A model generated the notes under the pieces. That model was not told the origin of the DNA. It did no database searches and saw nothing but the letters and a program-made list of their open reading frames with translations. A DNA stretch of 10,029 nucleotides from Actinomycetales bacterium (GTDB lineage Bacteria > Actinomycetota > Actinomycetes > Mycobacteriales > Mycobacteriaceae): contig DUOR01000418.1 of assembly GCA_012838715.1 (NCBI GenBank), positions 1-10,029 of the forward strand. The letters are read 5' to 3'. Made by a program: the position numbers and the translations under genes. Positions 1 through 7,653 of this stretch are shown piece by piece; the first letter of the stretch is position 1, and every line of letters starts with the position of its first letter.

Positions 1-1583
<1,583 letters not shown>

Positions 1584-1721
1584 GCTGGTTACACAACCCC
1601 TATTCCGCTTCAGAGTTAATCCCAGTAGAGGTTACGCATGCCCAGGACAAGGCACAACGTGGGCCGTCCGGGCGGGTTGATGGTGTGACGGGCGGCTCAC
1701 CCCCGCTTCCCGTTCCCCGCC

Positions 1722-1743
1722 CCCGGCCGGCTTCCCGGCCGGG
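1722..1743 (-). terminator. GC-rich hairpin downstream of ssb
   Basis: CCCGGCCGG and CCGGCCGGG form a perfect 9-bp stem around a 4-nt loop, 14 bp past the ssb stop on the minus strand. No T-run follows, so it may be a weak or Rho-assisted terminator, or only an RNA stability hairpin between ssb and ettA. Confidence 0.4.
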
Positions 1744-1757
1744 TTCCCCGCCCACCT

Positions 1758-2315
1758 TTAGAAGGGGGCGTCCCCGGTATCTGCGTATCCTTCGCCGCTT
1801 CCGGTCGCTTCGTTCCCCATGTCCCCGTTGCTTTCCGACGCCCCGACGCCCGCCCCCACCGGCTCCCGCCCGTCCGCGGCGTCCCCGTGGCCGGGTTCCG
1901 CGGCGGCGTCCTGCCCGCCGTTCGCACCGCCGTTCGCACCGCCGTCCCCCTCGCCGTTGCGCGGGTTCCGGCTGACCTTGGCGGTGGCGAAGCGGAGGTC
2001 GACGGCCACGGATTCGGCCTTCACGCGAATCCGGTACTGCTTGTTGCCGTCCTGGTCGGTCCAGGTGTGGGTTTCGAGGCGCCCCTGGACCACGACCGGC
2101 GTACCGATGCTCAGCGTGTTGATGACGTTGCGGGCCAGCCGATTCCAGCAGTCGACGTCGAGGTACGTGGTTTCGCCGCGCTGCCAGCCCTCGTCCGTGC
2201 GCCAGCTCCGCGAGGAGCCGATGACGAACTTCGTGATGTTCCTGCCCTGGTTCGTGGTCTTCAGCTGCGGCTTGTCGGCGACGTTGCCGATGATGGTGAT
2301 GGTTGAGGTCGACAT
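1758..2315 (-). CDS. ssb: Single-stranded DNA-binding protein
   Basis: 185 residues starting MSTSTITIIGNVADKPQLK. Residues 1 to about 110 form the OB-fold typical of bacterial SSB, with the ssDNA-stacking aromatics expected there (SRSWRTDEGW, DVDCWNRLARNV, GRLETHTWTDQDG). The rest is a low-complexity Gly/Asn/Ala/Glu tail containing the tandem GGANGGANGG, ending in ...DTGDAPF. That end matches the acidic, PF-terminated tip that recruits SSB partners such as RecO, RecG, PriA-like and exonuclease proteins. The start is supported by AGGAGGG at 2324-2330, 8 nt before the ATG. The gene is not in the usual rpsF-ssb-rpsR-rplI cluster, so it may be an accessory SSB paralogue; whether a second ssb exists cannot be seen here. 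The sequence upstream is an unusual tandem repeat instead of a normal promoter region. Confidence 0.95.
   Translation of the reverse strand: MSTSTITIIGNVADKPQLKTTNQGRNITKFVIGSSRSWRTDEGWQRGETTYLDVDCWNRLARNVINTLSIGTPVVVQGRLETHTWTDQDGNKQYRIRVKAESVAVDLRFATAKVSRNPRNGEGDGGANGGANGGQDAAAEPGHGDAADGREPVGAGVGASESNGDMGNEATGSGEGYADTGDAPF
1830..1840 (+). repeat. GCTTTCCGACG word, copy 1 (inside ssb)
   Basis: Exact 11-mer on the + strand within the ssb tail, where it encodes part of GASESNG on the minus strand. Confidence 0.7.
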
Positions 2316-2344
2316 GCGACTCCCCCTCCTGAGTTCGTGGTGTC

Positions 2345-2478
2345 TTCCGGTGCTGCGTTGCCCCGGTCCCGTGTTCCGGTGCTGCGTTGGCCCGGTCCTG
2401 TGTTCCGGTGCTGCGTTGCCCCGGTCCTGTGTTCCGGTGGTGCACTGCTCCGGCCTTGCGTTCCGGTAATGCGTTGCC
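2345..2478. repeat. 29-bp tandem repeat, about 4.5 units, upstream of ssb
   Basis: Units begin TTCCGGTGCTGCGTTG at 2345, 2374, 2403 and 2432, with a partial fifth at 2461. The first four are each exactly 29 bp. The first three are nearly identical; the fourth and fifth have drifted. The array is contiguous with no spacers and ends about 30 bp upstream of the ssb start codon. Confidence 0.9.
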
Positions 2479-2546
2479 TTTCCGTGGTGCGCCGCCGACG
2501 TTCCCCCTGTTCCATCGGCCCCACAACCCGCGATGCCTCAAAAATG

Positions 2547-2594
2547 AGCGACCTGTGGACAACTCCCCGAAACTGGAGTTCTCCACAGGTCGCT
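2547..2594 (-). terminator. Strong 20-bp hairpin with T-run, carrying DnaA-box-like sequences
   Basis: Arms 2547-2566 and 2575-2594 pair over 20 bp with one mismatch around an 8-nt loop. Read on the minus strand the hairpin is followed by CATTTTTGAGG, the arrangement of a Rho-independent terminator. The stem contains TTGTCCACA (minus strand, 2554-2562), which equals the actinobacterial DnaA-box consensus, and TTCTCCACA (plus strand, 2579-2587), a near match. The outer stem AGCGACCTG is also found inside all three 93-bp elements. Confidence 0.65.
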
Positions 2595-2792
2595 GCCTGT
2601 TTTCCTTGACGCGTTCTTTTCCACCGTGATCCGCCGCAGCCGCGGCACCCATCGCGTCGGCACCCACTGCATCACCCGGCCCCCGCACCTTCCACGCTCG
2701 CGGCGGGATTAGATGCCGCGGCGCTCCTTACGCTCACCGCCGGGCCAATCGCATCACCCGGGACCGGCATCCCTGACGTTCGTAGCAGGGCC

Positions 2793-2803
2793 CGTCGGAA
2801 AGC
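2793..2803 (-). repeat. GCTTTCCGACG word, copy 2
   Basis: Exact 11-mer on the minus strand, 40 bp to the left of the first 93-bp element. Confidence 0.7.
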
Positions 2804-2843
2804 ACACGGGCCTGAGTCGCGCACCGACCGGATCCCGGACCCC

Positions 2844-2936
2844 TTAGTGCATCTGGATACACCGAGGCGAAATGCCGAATAAGCGACCTGGGCATTTAAC
2901 AACGTTCAAACGCGTCGGTGTATCCAGATGCACTAA
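2844..2936. repeat. 93-bp inverted-repeat element, copy 1
   Basis: The ends are perfect 21-bp inverted repeats (2844-2864 and 2916-2936) beginning TTAGTGCATCTGG. The 51-bp centre includes AGCGACCTG and TTTAACAACGTTCAA. This is the most divergent of the three copies in the centre. It has no coding capacity and no clear target-site duplication. Confidence 0.92.
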
Positions 2937-3086
2937 CCCTCCGCCAGGCCCCGCGAACCCAAGCGACCACGGACGAGAGCGCCCACGAACGCAGGCAGCC
3001 ATGGGATCGAGCCCCACGAACACGATCGCTCCCCCGAACGCGAGTCCCCGATGGGGCGCCACCATCCGCGTCCATCCGCCAGCCAC

Positions 3087-3097
3087 GCTTTCCGACG
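3087..3097 (+). repeat. GCTTTCCGACG word, copy 3
   Basis: Exact 11-mer on the plus strand between the first two 93-bp elements. Confidence 0.7.
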
Positions 3098-3168
3098 TCC
3101 GCCTCGGCCAACGCGATAGTCGCAGCGCACCGTGCAGGCCCGGCACCTTTCGCGCGCGGGGCGGGACG

Positions 3169-3179
3169 CGTCGGAAAGC
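3169..3179 (-). repeat. GCTTTCCGACG word, copy 4
   Basis: Exact 11-mer on the minus strand, 59 bp to the left of the second 93-bp element. With copy 5 it forms an outer inverted pair around that element. Confidence 0.7.
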
Positions 3180-3238
3180 ACGCGAAGCGCCCCGAGGCGC
3201 GCACCGGCCGGCCACCGAAGCGCTCGGTGCACCACCCC

Positions 3239-3331
3239 TTAGTGCATCTGGATACACCGGGGCGAAATACCGAATTAGCGACCTGCGCTTTTAACAACGT
3301 TCAAACGTGGCGGTGTATTCAGATGCACTAA
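3239..3331. repeat. 93-bp inverted-repeat element, copy 2
   Basis: Same length and ends as the other copies, with one change in the right arm (GTATTC instead of GTATCC). The centre differs from copy 3 at only three positions. It lies about 110 bp beyond the stop codon of the CopD-CtaG gene, so it could also act as a transcript-end hairpin for that gene. Confidence 0.92.
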
Positions 3332-3387
3332 CTCCCCAAACCCCACGAACGCGACCGCACAACGGGGTGCCTTCGCCCGCACGGGCC

Positions 3388-3398
3388 GCTTTCCGACG
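3388..3398 (+). repeat. GCTTTCCGACG word, copy 5
   Basis: Exact 11-mer on the plus strand, 56 bp to the right of the second 93-bp element. Confidence 0.7.
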
Positions 3399-3444
3399 GG
3401 TGCGGCGGACAGATGACGCGGCGAACGGGCGAGACGAACGCCCG

Positions 3445-5577
3445 CTACCTCCTGCGCTGCGCCTTCCCGGCGTCGGCGGCGCTGCCGAGGTGGACCTCGT
3501 GCTCGGCGTCGACGGTGCCGGTGTAGTACTCGGCCTCTTCCTCGGTGTACTGGCCGGCGCCGCGGGCGGCGAGCATTGCGTTGTACGCCTCGAGTTCGGC
3601 GTCATGGTCACGTTCGGCGTTGCGGTCGTAGCGGGCGGCGTCCTTGGCGTCGGAACGGCGCCACTGGACGAACAGTGCGGCCATCACGATGAACATGGGC
3701 ACCTCGCCGAGGGCCCAGGCGATGGCGCCGCCGACGTTCTGGTCGTACAGCAGGTCGACGTGGAAGGGCAGGTCGAGGTTGCTGTAGTAGTCCTCGGCGA
3801 GGATCTGCTGCATCTGCATCAGGGTGATGCCGAACCACGCGTGGAACGGCAGGGTACCCATCAGGGTCACCAGCTTCACCGACGGCTCGATGCGCTGCGG
3901 CGCCGCATCCACGCCGATGATCACCCAGTACATGATGTAGCCGGAAATCAGGAAGTGGATGTTCATGAACAGGTGGCCGGCGTGCTCGTCGGCCAGGTAG
4001 TCGTACAGCGGCGTCAGGTACAGGATGTAGAAGCCGGCGACGAACTGGGCGGCGGCGACGACGGGGTGCGTCAGGAACCGCGACACCGGGTTGTTGATGA
4101 ACACCACCAGCCACTCGCGGATGCCCGGCAGGCCCTTCCGGCCGGCGGGCTTCAGCGCACGCAGGGCGAGGGTGACCGGGCCGCCGAGGGCCAGCATGAT
4201 CGGGATGGCCATCGAGTAGATCATGTGGGCCAGCATGTGCACCGAGAAGATGGCCGGCATGTACACGCCCAGCGCCGACGACGAGGTGAACAGCAGCAGG
4301 AAGCAGCCGCCCAGCCACCAGAGGGTGTTCGCCAGCGGCCATTCGCCGCCGCGCTTCTTCAGCAGGCGCAGCCAGTACAGGTAAATCGCGGCGGCGATGA
4401 TGGCGGCGGAGCCGAAGAAGATGTCGAAGCGGAAGGTCGTGAACATGGCCTCCCAGCCGAAGGGGATCTCCAGGTTGTAGCCGAGCTTGACCTCCATCTG
4501 GGTGATGGACGGCAGGGCGTCGTCGCCGCCGGCCTGGTCGGAGAAGTTCGGCGGCGGCGGGGTGCGGCCGAGCGCCACGGCGACGCCGATGGCCAGCGCC
4601 ATCACGAGGACTTCCACCGCGGCGATGCGCCAGAACAGGAAACCGTGCGGCTGGTCCGCCAGCTTCGGGATGGTGACCTTGCGGTGCACGTAGCCGAACA
4701 GGCCGAGCAGCACGATCAGGATGGCCTTCACCGCGACGAGGATGCCGTAGTTGTTGGAGTACAGATCCTCCCAGCCGATGTTGATGGCGGCGTTGATGAT
4801 GCCCGACAGCGACAGCACGATGAACGCGACCAGCGCGACGAAGCTGTACCGCTGGGCGACCTCCATCATGAATTCGCCGCGGCGGCGCTGGTGCCCGATG
4901 AGCGCCATCAGGCCGCCCACCCAGAACACGGTGAACGTCAGGTGCCAGATGTACGAGTTCGTGCCGTAGTCGTGGGAACCGCCGGTGGCGTTGTGGCTGA
5001 CGACGGCCAGCGGCATCATCGTGATCAGGCTCAGCGCGAAGAACACCGGCTGCCAGATCCATTTCCGCGTCAACGACGCGCCGATGGCACCGACCAGCGC
5101 GAACACCGCCACCCAGAACCAGGCCAACGCCTCGCTGACCTGCTCCAGCGCAACCGACCAATTGCTCGGTTGCAGCGTGACGGACAGTGGCTGCCCCGAG
5201 ACGTCGGAAAGCACCATGGGGATCTGCAGCAGCGCGATGAGCCCCCAGCTGGTCAGCGCCCACCGGCCCGTGTTGGCGGCGGCGTAACCGTCGAGGGACA
5301 GCGTGCCGTCGGGGCGCGCCTTCGAGCCGAACGCCGACAGCATGAACGAACCGACCGCCAGCGCCGCCAGGATTTCACCCGAGGCCTTCGCCAGGGGGAA
5401 GCCGACGGTGGTCATGATGCCCGGGTCGGGGATGCCCAGCGTCGTACGCGAATCCATGTTGAACGCCAGGGACAGGCCACCGGCGATGACGCCCGCCACC
5501 AGGGCGAAGAGCACGTACAGGCCGAGTGACCCCCGCACCCTGCGCGTCGGCGCCGGCCGGGTCTTCGTCGCAGTCAT
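3445..5577 (-). CDS. Fused CopD-like / cytochrome c oxidase assembly (CtaG-type) membrane protein
   Basis: 710 residues from the ATG at 5577 (MTATKTRPAPTRRVRG). A short basic N-terminus is followed by many hydrophobic segments. The first half (about 20-330) resembles the CopD copper-resistance domain, with IWHLTFTVFWVGGLMALI and FVALVAFIVLSLSGIINA. The second half resembles the caa3-type CtaG family: HMLAHMIYSMAIPIMLALGG, HPVVAAAQFVAGFYILYLTP, HAGHLFMNIHFLISGYIMYW and FHAWFGITLMQMQQ. These His/Met-rich membrane motifs suit copper handling. The last ~70 residues are hydrophilic, with many Glu, Asp and Tyr (YTEEEAEYYTG). Actinobacteria commonly carry this two-domain fusion, thought to deliver or move copper for the heme-copper oxidase; the exact role is inference. 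An in-frame GTG at 5634 is possible, but the ATG fits a leaderless promoter. Confidence 0.9.
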   Translation of the reverse strand: MTATKTRPAPTRRVRGSLGLYVLFALVAGVIAGGLSLAFNMDSRTTLGIPDPGIMTTVGFPLAKASGEILAALAVGSFMLSAFGSKARPDGTLSLDGYAAANTGRWALTSWGLIALLQIPMVLSDVSGQPLSVTLQPSNWSVALEQVSEALAWFWVAVFALVGAIGASLTRKWIWQPVFFALSLITMMPLAVVSHNATGGSHDYGTNSYIWHLTFTVFWVGGLMALIGHQRRRGEFMMEVAQRYSFVALVAFIVLSLSGIINAAINIGWEDLYSNNYGILVAVKAILIVLLGLFGYVHRKVTIPKLADQPHGFLFWRIAAVEVLVMALAIGVAVALGRTPPPPNFSDQAGGDDALPSITQMEVKLGYNLEIPFGWEAMFTTFRFDIFFGSAAIIAAAIYLYWLRLLKKRGGEWPLANTLWWLGGCFLLLFTSSSALGVYMPAIFSVHMLAHMIYSMAIPIMLALGGPVTLALRALKPAGRKGLPGIREWLVVFINNPVSRFLTHPVVAAAQFVAGFYILYLTPLYDYLADEHAGHLFMNIHFLISGYIMYWVIIGVDAAPQRIEPSVKLVTLMGTLPFHAWFGITLMQMQQILAEDYYSNLDLPFHVDLLYDQNVGGAIAWALGEVPMFIVMAALFVQWRRSDAKDAARYDRNAERDHDAELEAYNAMLAARGAGQYTEEEAEYYTGTVDAEHEVHLGSAADAGKAQRRR
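5202..5212 (-). repeat. GCTTTCCGACG word, copy 6 (inside the CopD-CtaG gene)
   Basis: Exact 11-mer read in the coding direction of the gene, where it encodes part of MVLSDVS. Confidence 0.7.
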
Positions 5578-5584
5578 GCCCACC

Positions 5585-5590
5585 AGGGTA
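5585..5590 (-). promoter_or_regulatory. Possible -10 box for a leaderless CopD-CtaG transcript
   Basis: TACCCT (TAnnnT type) lies 7 nt before the A of the ATG at 5577, so transcription would begin at the start codon. No Shine-Dalgarno is present, and leaderless mRNAs are common in Corynebacterium. I see no convincing -35. Confidence 0.4.
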
Positions 5591-5663
5591 GACCCCGGCC
5601 CCCGGCATCGATAAGCCCGCCCGTATGCCCCCACCCGTTTTCGGGGCCGCGCACCGCGATGGG

Positions 5664-5669
5664 TAAGAT
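5664..5669 (+). promoter_or_regulatory. -10 box of tRNA-Arg promoter
   Basis: TAAGAT lies 11 bp before the mature tRNA 5' end, the expected distance for a tRNA promoter with a short leader. The -35 is weak. Confidence 0.5.
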
Positions 5670-5680
5670 TTCGCCCGCAT

Positions 5681-5754
5681 GCCCCGGTAGCTCAGTGGAT
5701 TAGAGCATCCGGTTTCTACCCGGCTGGTCGTGGGTTCGAATCCTACCCGGGGCG
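5681..5754 (+). tRNA. tRNA-Arg (anticodon TCT)
   Basis: Cloverleaf of 74 nt. The acceptor GCCCCGG pairs with CCGGGGC (5747-5753), with discriminator G5754. The D-stem is GCTC/GAGC. The anticodon loop TTTCTAC puts TCT at 5715-5717. The T-arm is GTGGG-TTCGAAT-CCTAC. The first anticodon-stem pair is a T-C mismatch (5708/5724). The CCA tail is not encoded. It reads AGA, a rare codon in such GC-rich genomes. Confidence 0.96.
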
Positions 5755-5761
5755 CACAAGG

Positions 5762-5810
5762 TCAAGGGCGGTTCCCGATGCTCGCGCAGAGCATCCGGAA
5801 CCGCCCTTGA
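5762..5810. terminator. Bidirectional hairpin terminator between tRNA-Arg and the TetR gene
   Basis: Arms 5762-5783 and 5789-5810 pair over 22 bp with one mismatch around a 5-nt loop. It starts 8 nt after the tRNA and lies 36 bp beyond the convergent TetR stop codon, so it can serve both. The plus-strand tail is only modestly T-rich (TTGCTTTCC). Confidence 0.85.
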
Positions 5811-5812
5811 TT

Positions 5813-5823
5813 GCTTTCCGACG
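5813..5823 (+). repeat. GCTTTCCGACG word, copy 7
   Basis: Exact 11-mer immediately right of the shared terminator, before the end of the TetR gene. Confidence 0.7.
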
Positions 5824-5846
5824 GCGCCTGCGCACCGCCGGCGCAC

Positions 5847-6455
5847 CTACATCGGCAGCAGGTAGCGGTCGACCATTTCGGCGACTTCGCCGACGGCGTG
5901 GGTGGCGCTGCGGCCGTCGCGGAGCATGGCGGAGCAGGTGAGGATGGCGGACAGCATCACCATGTAGACGTTGTCGGCCAGGACCGTGGGGTCGCTGTCG
6001 CGGACGGAACCGTCCTCCTGGCCGTGGACGATGCCCGGCAGGATGAACTGGTCGATGATCGCCTGCTGGCTGGCGCCCCGCGGCGACATGATGGATCGGA
6101 TGATGAGCTCCGGGTCCGTCTCGGCGAGGTTGAGGAAGAAGCCGCCGCTGGCGAGGGTCTCCACGATGATGCGGAAACGGGCGACGATGCGGGCGCGGGC
6201 ATCGCCCGGCATGACCCGCAGGCCCTCGAGGACGCGGATGAACTCGCGGGTGGCCACCTCCGTGGCGATGGCGTTGATGTCCGCGTAGCGGCGGTACACC
6301 GTCGGCCGGGAAACCCCGGCGCGACGGGCAATCTCGGCGATGGAGGTGCGACGCAGCCCCATCTCCATCATGCTTTCGCGCGCCGCGTGCAGGATCGCCT
6401 CATCGACCGACATCTTCGCGGAGCGCAATCCGCCACCTTCGCTGACCACTCGCAT
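5847..6455 (-). CDS. TetR/AcrR-family transcriptional regulator
   Basis: 202 residues from the ATG at 6455. An N-terminal helix-turn-helix spans about 37-57 (TSIAEIARRAGVSRPTVYRRY), preceded by the usual helix 1 (DEAILHAARESMMEMGL). A helical ligand-binding and dimerisation domain follows, with few conserved features, as is normal for the family. The start is uncertain: the ATG at 6413 (MSVDEAIL) gives a more typical TetR N-terminus but has no ribosome-binding site, and the frame stays open to 6512. It is divergent from cmrA with about 400 bp between them. TetR genes often repress themselves and a divergent neighbour, so autoregulation is likely; control of cmrA is inference. The inducer is unknown. 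Confidence 0.9.
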   Translation of the reverse strand: MRVVSEGGGLRSAKMSVDEAILHAARESMMEMGLRRTSIAEIARRAGVSRPTVYRRYADINAIATEVATREFIRVLEGLRVMPGDARARIVARFRIIVETLASGGFFLNLAETDPELIIRSIMSPRGASQQAIIDQFILPGIVHGQEDGSVRDSDPTVLADNVYMVMLSAILTCSAMLRDGRSATHAVGEVAEMVDRYLLPM

Positions 6456-6523
6456 GACCTTTCGTCGCGCCCGGAATGGGCACGGTCCCCCGCGCGCATG
6501 TCGGCGCGGCAACTACCCCATCG

Positions 6524-6548
6524 TTCACTTCCAGTTAACTGACCTGAA
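6524..6548. promoter_or_regulatory. Candidate TetR-family operator palindrome
   Basis: A perfect palindrome CAGTTAACTG (6532-6541) is flanked by TTCA (6524-6527) and TGAA (6545-6548), giving an outer dyad offset by one base. It overlaps the expected start of the minus-strand transcript from TACGAT (6548-6553), the right place for autorepression. Confidence 0.5.
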
Positions 6549-6580
6549 TCGTATAGCCCCCTACGCCAAAACCATGCAGT

Positions 6581-6614
6581 CGAAAGAGGAAAACCCGTAC
6601 AATTCCCTCTTTTC
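6581..6614 (+). promoter_or_regulatory. Hairpin with plus-strand TACAAT box
   Basis: CGAAAGAGG (6581-6589) pairs with CCTCTTTTCG (6605-6614) with a bulge. The loop holds TACAAT (6598-6603), one base from an ideal -10. No good -35 is visible, so promoter activity is uncertain. Confidence 0.3.
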
Positions 6615-6800
6615 GCACCATCGGGGGGTGCCCGTCCGGCCCAATCCGGGGGTGGGGCGGCCGCCCGCGTCACATCGGCCCCCTGATGCGGGGCCCGCCG
6701 AATGGAACGCCATTCACCCCGTCGGCAAGCAACCGCGGCGTAAAACGCGCAACCCGCAAACCCGCGACCGGGGCCGCCCACAACCCACCCGGGGCCGCAC

Positions 6801-6806
6801 TAGGCT
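6801..6806 (+). promoter_or_regulatory. -10 box of cmrA-orn promoter
   Basis: TAGGCT, a common corynebacterial/mycobacterial -10, would start transcription near 6813 and leave a leader of about 43 nt before the cmrA ATG. Confidence 0.5.
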
Positions 6807-6855
6807 GGGCACGACCGAACAGTGGAACTCACGGGAACACACGAGGACGACGAAC

Positions 6856-7653
6856 ATGGCACTGCCCGCACCCCATCCCGACTACCGAGCGGTGGTCACC
6901 GGCGCATCATCCGGCATCGGCCGGGCGCTGGCCCGCGAACTCGCCCGGCGCGGCCACGCCCTCATCCTCGTGGCGCGATCCGCCGACAAGATGGAGGCAC
7001 TCGCCGCCGAACTGGCCCGCCCCTCCCTCGCCGTGGAAGTGCGCCCCTGCGACCTGTCCGACGCCGCGGCGCGCGCCGAACTCATCGCCGAACTGCGCGA
7101 CCGGAAGATCAGCGTGATGGTCAACTGCGCCGGCATCGCCACCTTCGGCCGCTTCCAGGACCTCGACCCCGCCCACGAAAAGGCCCAGTTCGAACTCAAC
7201 GCCACCGCCCTGTTCGACCTGACGCAGCTCGTCGTGCCGCAGATGGTCGAACGCGGCTCGGGCGCCATCCTCAACGTCGGCTCCGCCGCGGGCACCACGA
7301 TCATCCCGAACAACGTCACCTACGTGGGCACCAAGGCATTCGTGAACTCCTTCACCGAATCCCTCCACTACGACCTCAAGGGCACCGGCGTCCACTGCAC
7401 GCTCCTCGCCCCCGGCCCCGTCCGCCCCGACGAGCGTGACGACGGCGCCAACGAAGTCGACGACAACGTCCCCGACTTCCTCTGGACCTCCACCGAGGAC
7501 TGCGCCCGCGACAGCCTCGACGCGCTGGCCGGCAACCGCCTCCGCGTCGTCCCCGGCGCCCTGTCCAAGGCCATGGACACCGCCGGCAACTACCTCCCCC
7601 GCCGGCTCGTCGCCCCCATCATCGGCCGTTTCTACGAAGGGATGTCCCAGTGA
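6856..7653 (+). CDS. cmrA: Short-chain dehydrogenase/reductase, probable corynomycolate (mycolate) reductase CmrA
   Basis: 265 residues starting [22 protein letters not shown]. It has all classical SDR marks: the NADPH-binding TGASSGIG motif (15-22), NCAG (90-93), catalytic Ser143 in NVGSAAG, and YVGTK with Tyr156 and Lys160. The start is supported by GAGGA at 6843-6847, 8 nt before the ATG. The length and position right before orn match Rv2509, upstream of orn (Rv2511) in M. tuberculosis, and its C. glutamicum counterpart CmrA. Those enzymes reduce the 3-keto group of the condensation product of Pks13 to give the beta-hydroxy mycolate of the outer membrane. The assignment rests on family motifs plus recalled context; SDR substrates cannot be read from motifs alone. 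The stop overlaps the orn start, so the two are cotranscribed. Confidence 0.82.
   Translation: MALPAPHPDYRAVVTGASSGIGRALARELARRGHALILVARSADKMEALAAELARPSLAVEVRPCDLSDAAARAELIAELRDRKISVMVNCAGIATFGRFQDLDPAHEKAQFELNATALFDLTQLVVPQMVERGSGAILNVGSAAGTTIIPNNVTYVGTKAFVNSFTESLHYDLKGTGVHCTLLAPGPVRPDERDDGANEVDDNVPDFLWTSTEDCARDSLDALAGNRLRVVPGALSKAMDTAGNYLPRRLVAPIIGRFYEGMSQ

Larger units (their letters stand above)
2316..3444. other. 1.1-kb gene-free, repeat-rich interval between ssb and the CopD-CtaG gene
   Basis: No open frame here looks like a protein on either strand. The small frames that exist start or end inside the 93-bp elements and share the same repeat-encoded peptide. The interval holds the ssb ribosome-binding site, a 29-bp tandem repeat, a hairpin with T-run, two 93-bp inverted-repeat elements and four copies of the 11-mer GCTTTCCGACG. 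In 2600-2790 I see only short direct repeats such as GCATCACCCGG (2668-2678 and 2750-2760). Confidence 0.7.
6456..6855. other. 400-bp divergent intergenic region, TetR gene / cmrA
   Basis: No gene seen. It contains a palindrome next to a TetR-strand -10, a hairpin with a plus-strand TACAAT box, then 180 bp of GC-rich sequence up to a second plus-strand -10 close to cmrA. A one-mismatch form of the 11-mer (GCTTGCCGACG, minus strand) lies at 6720-6730. Confidence 0.6.

Noticed and set aside
2345..2478. CRISPR array
   Set aside because: The 29-bp units are directly adjacent without spacers and no cas gene is present.
1600..2688. Minus-strand 362-residue open frame over ssb
   Set aside because: Arg/Gly-rich, partly encoded by the 29-bp tandem repeat, and out of frame with the clear ssb product.
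2672..3297. Two small minus-strand frames with similar N-termini (MLNAQVAYSAFR.. and MLKAQVANSVFR..)
   Set aside because: The resemblance comes only from both starting inside copies of the 93-bp element; the remainder is unlike any protein and differs between the two.
3307..5529. Plus-strand 740-residue open frame opposite the CopD-CtaG gene
   Set aside because: His/Gln/Arg/Asp-rich antisense shadow with no domain; the minus-strand product has clear membrane domains and motifs.
6856..7653. Horizontal acquisition of the TetR-cmrA block
   Set aside because: Codon use and GC match the neighbours, and the cmrA-orn pairing is the ancestral arrangement in mycolate producers.
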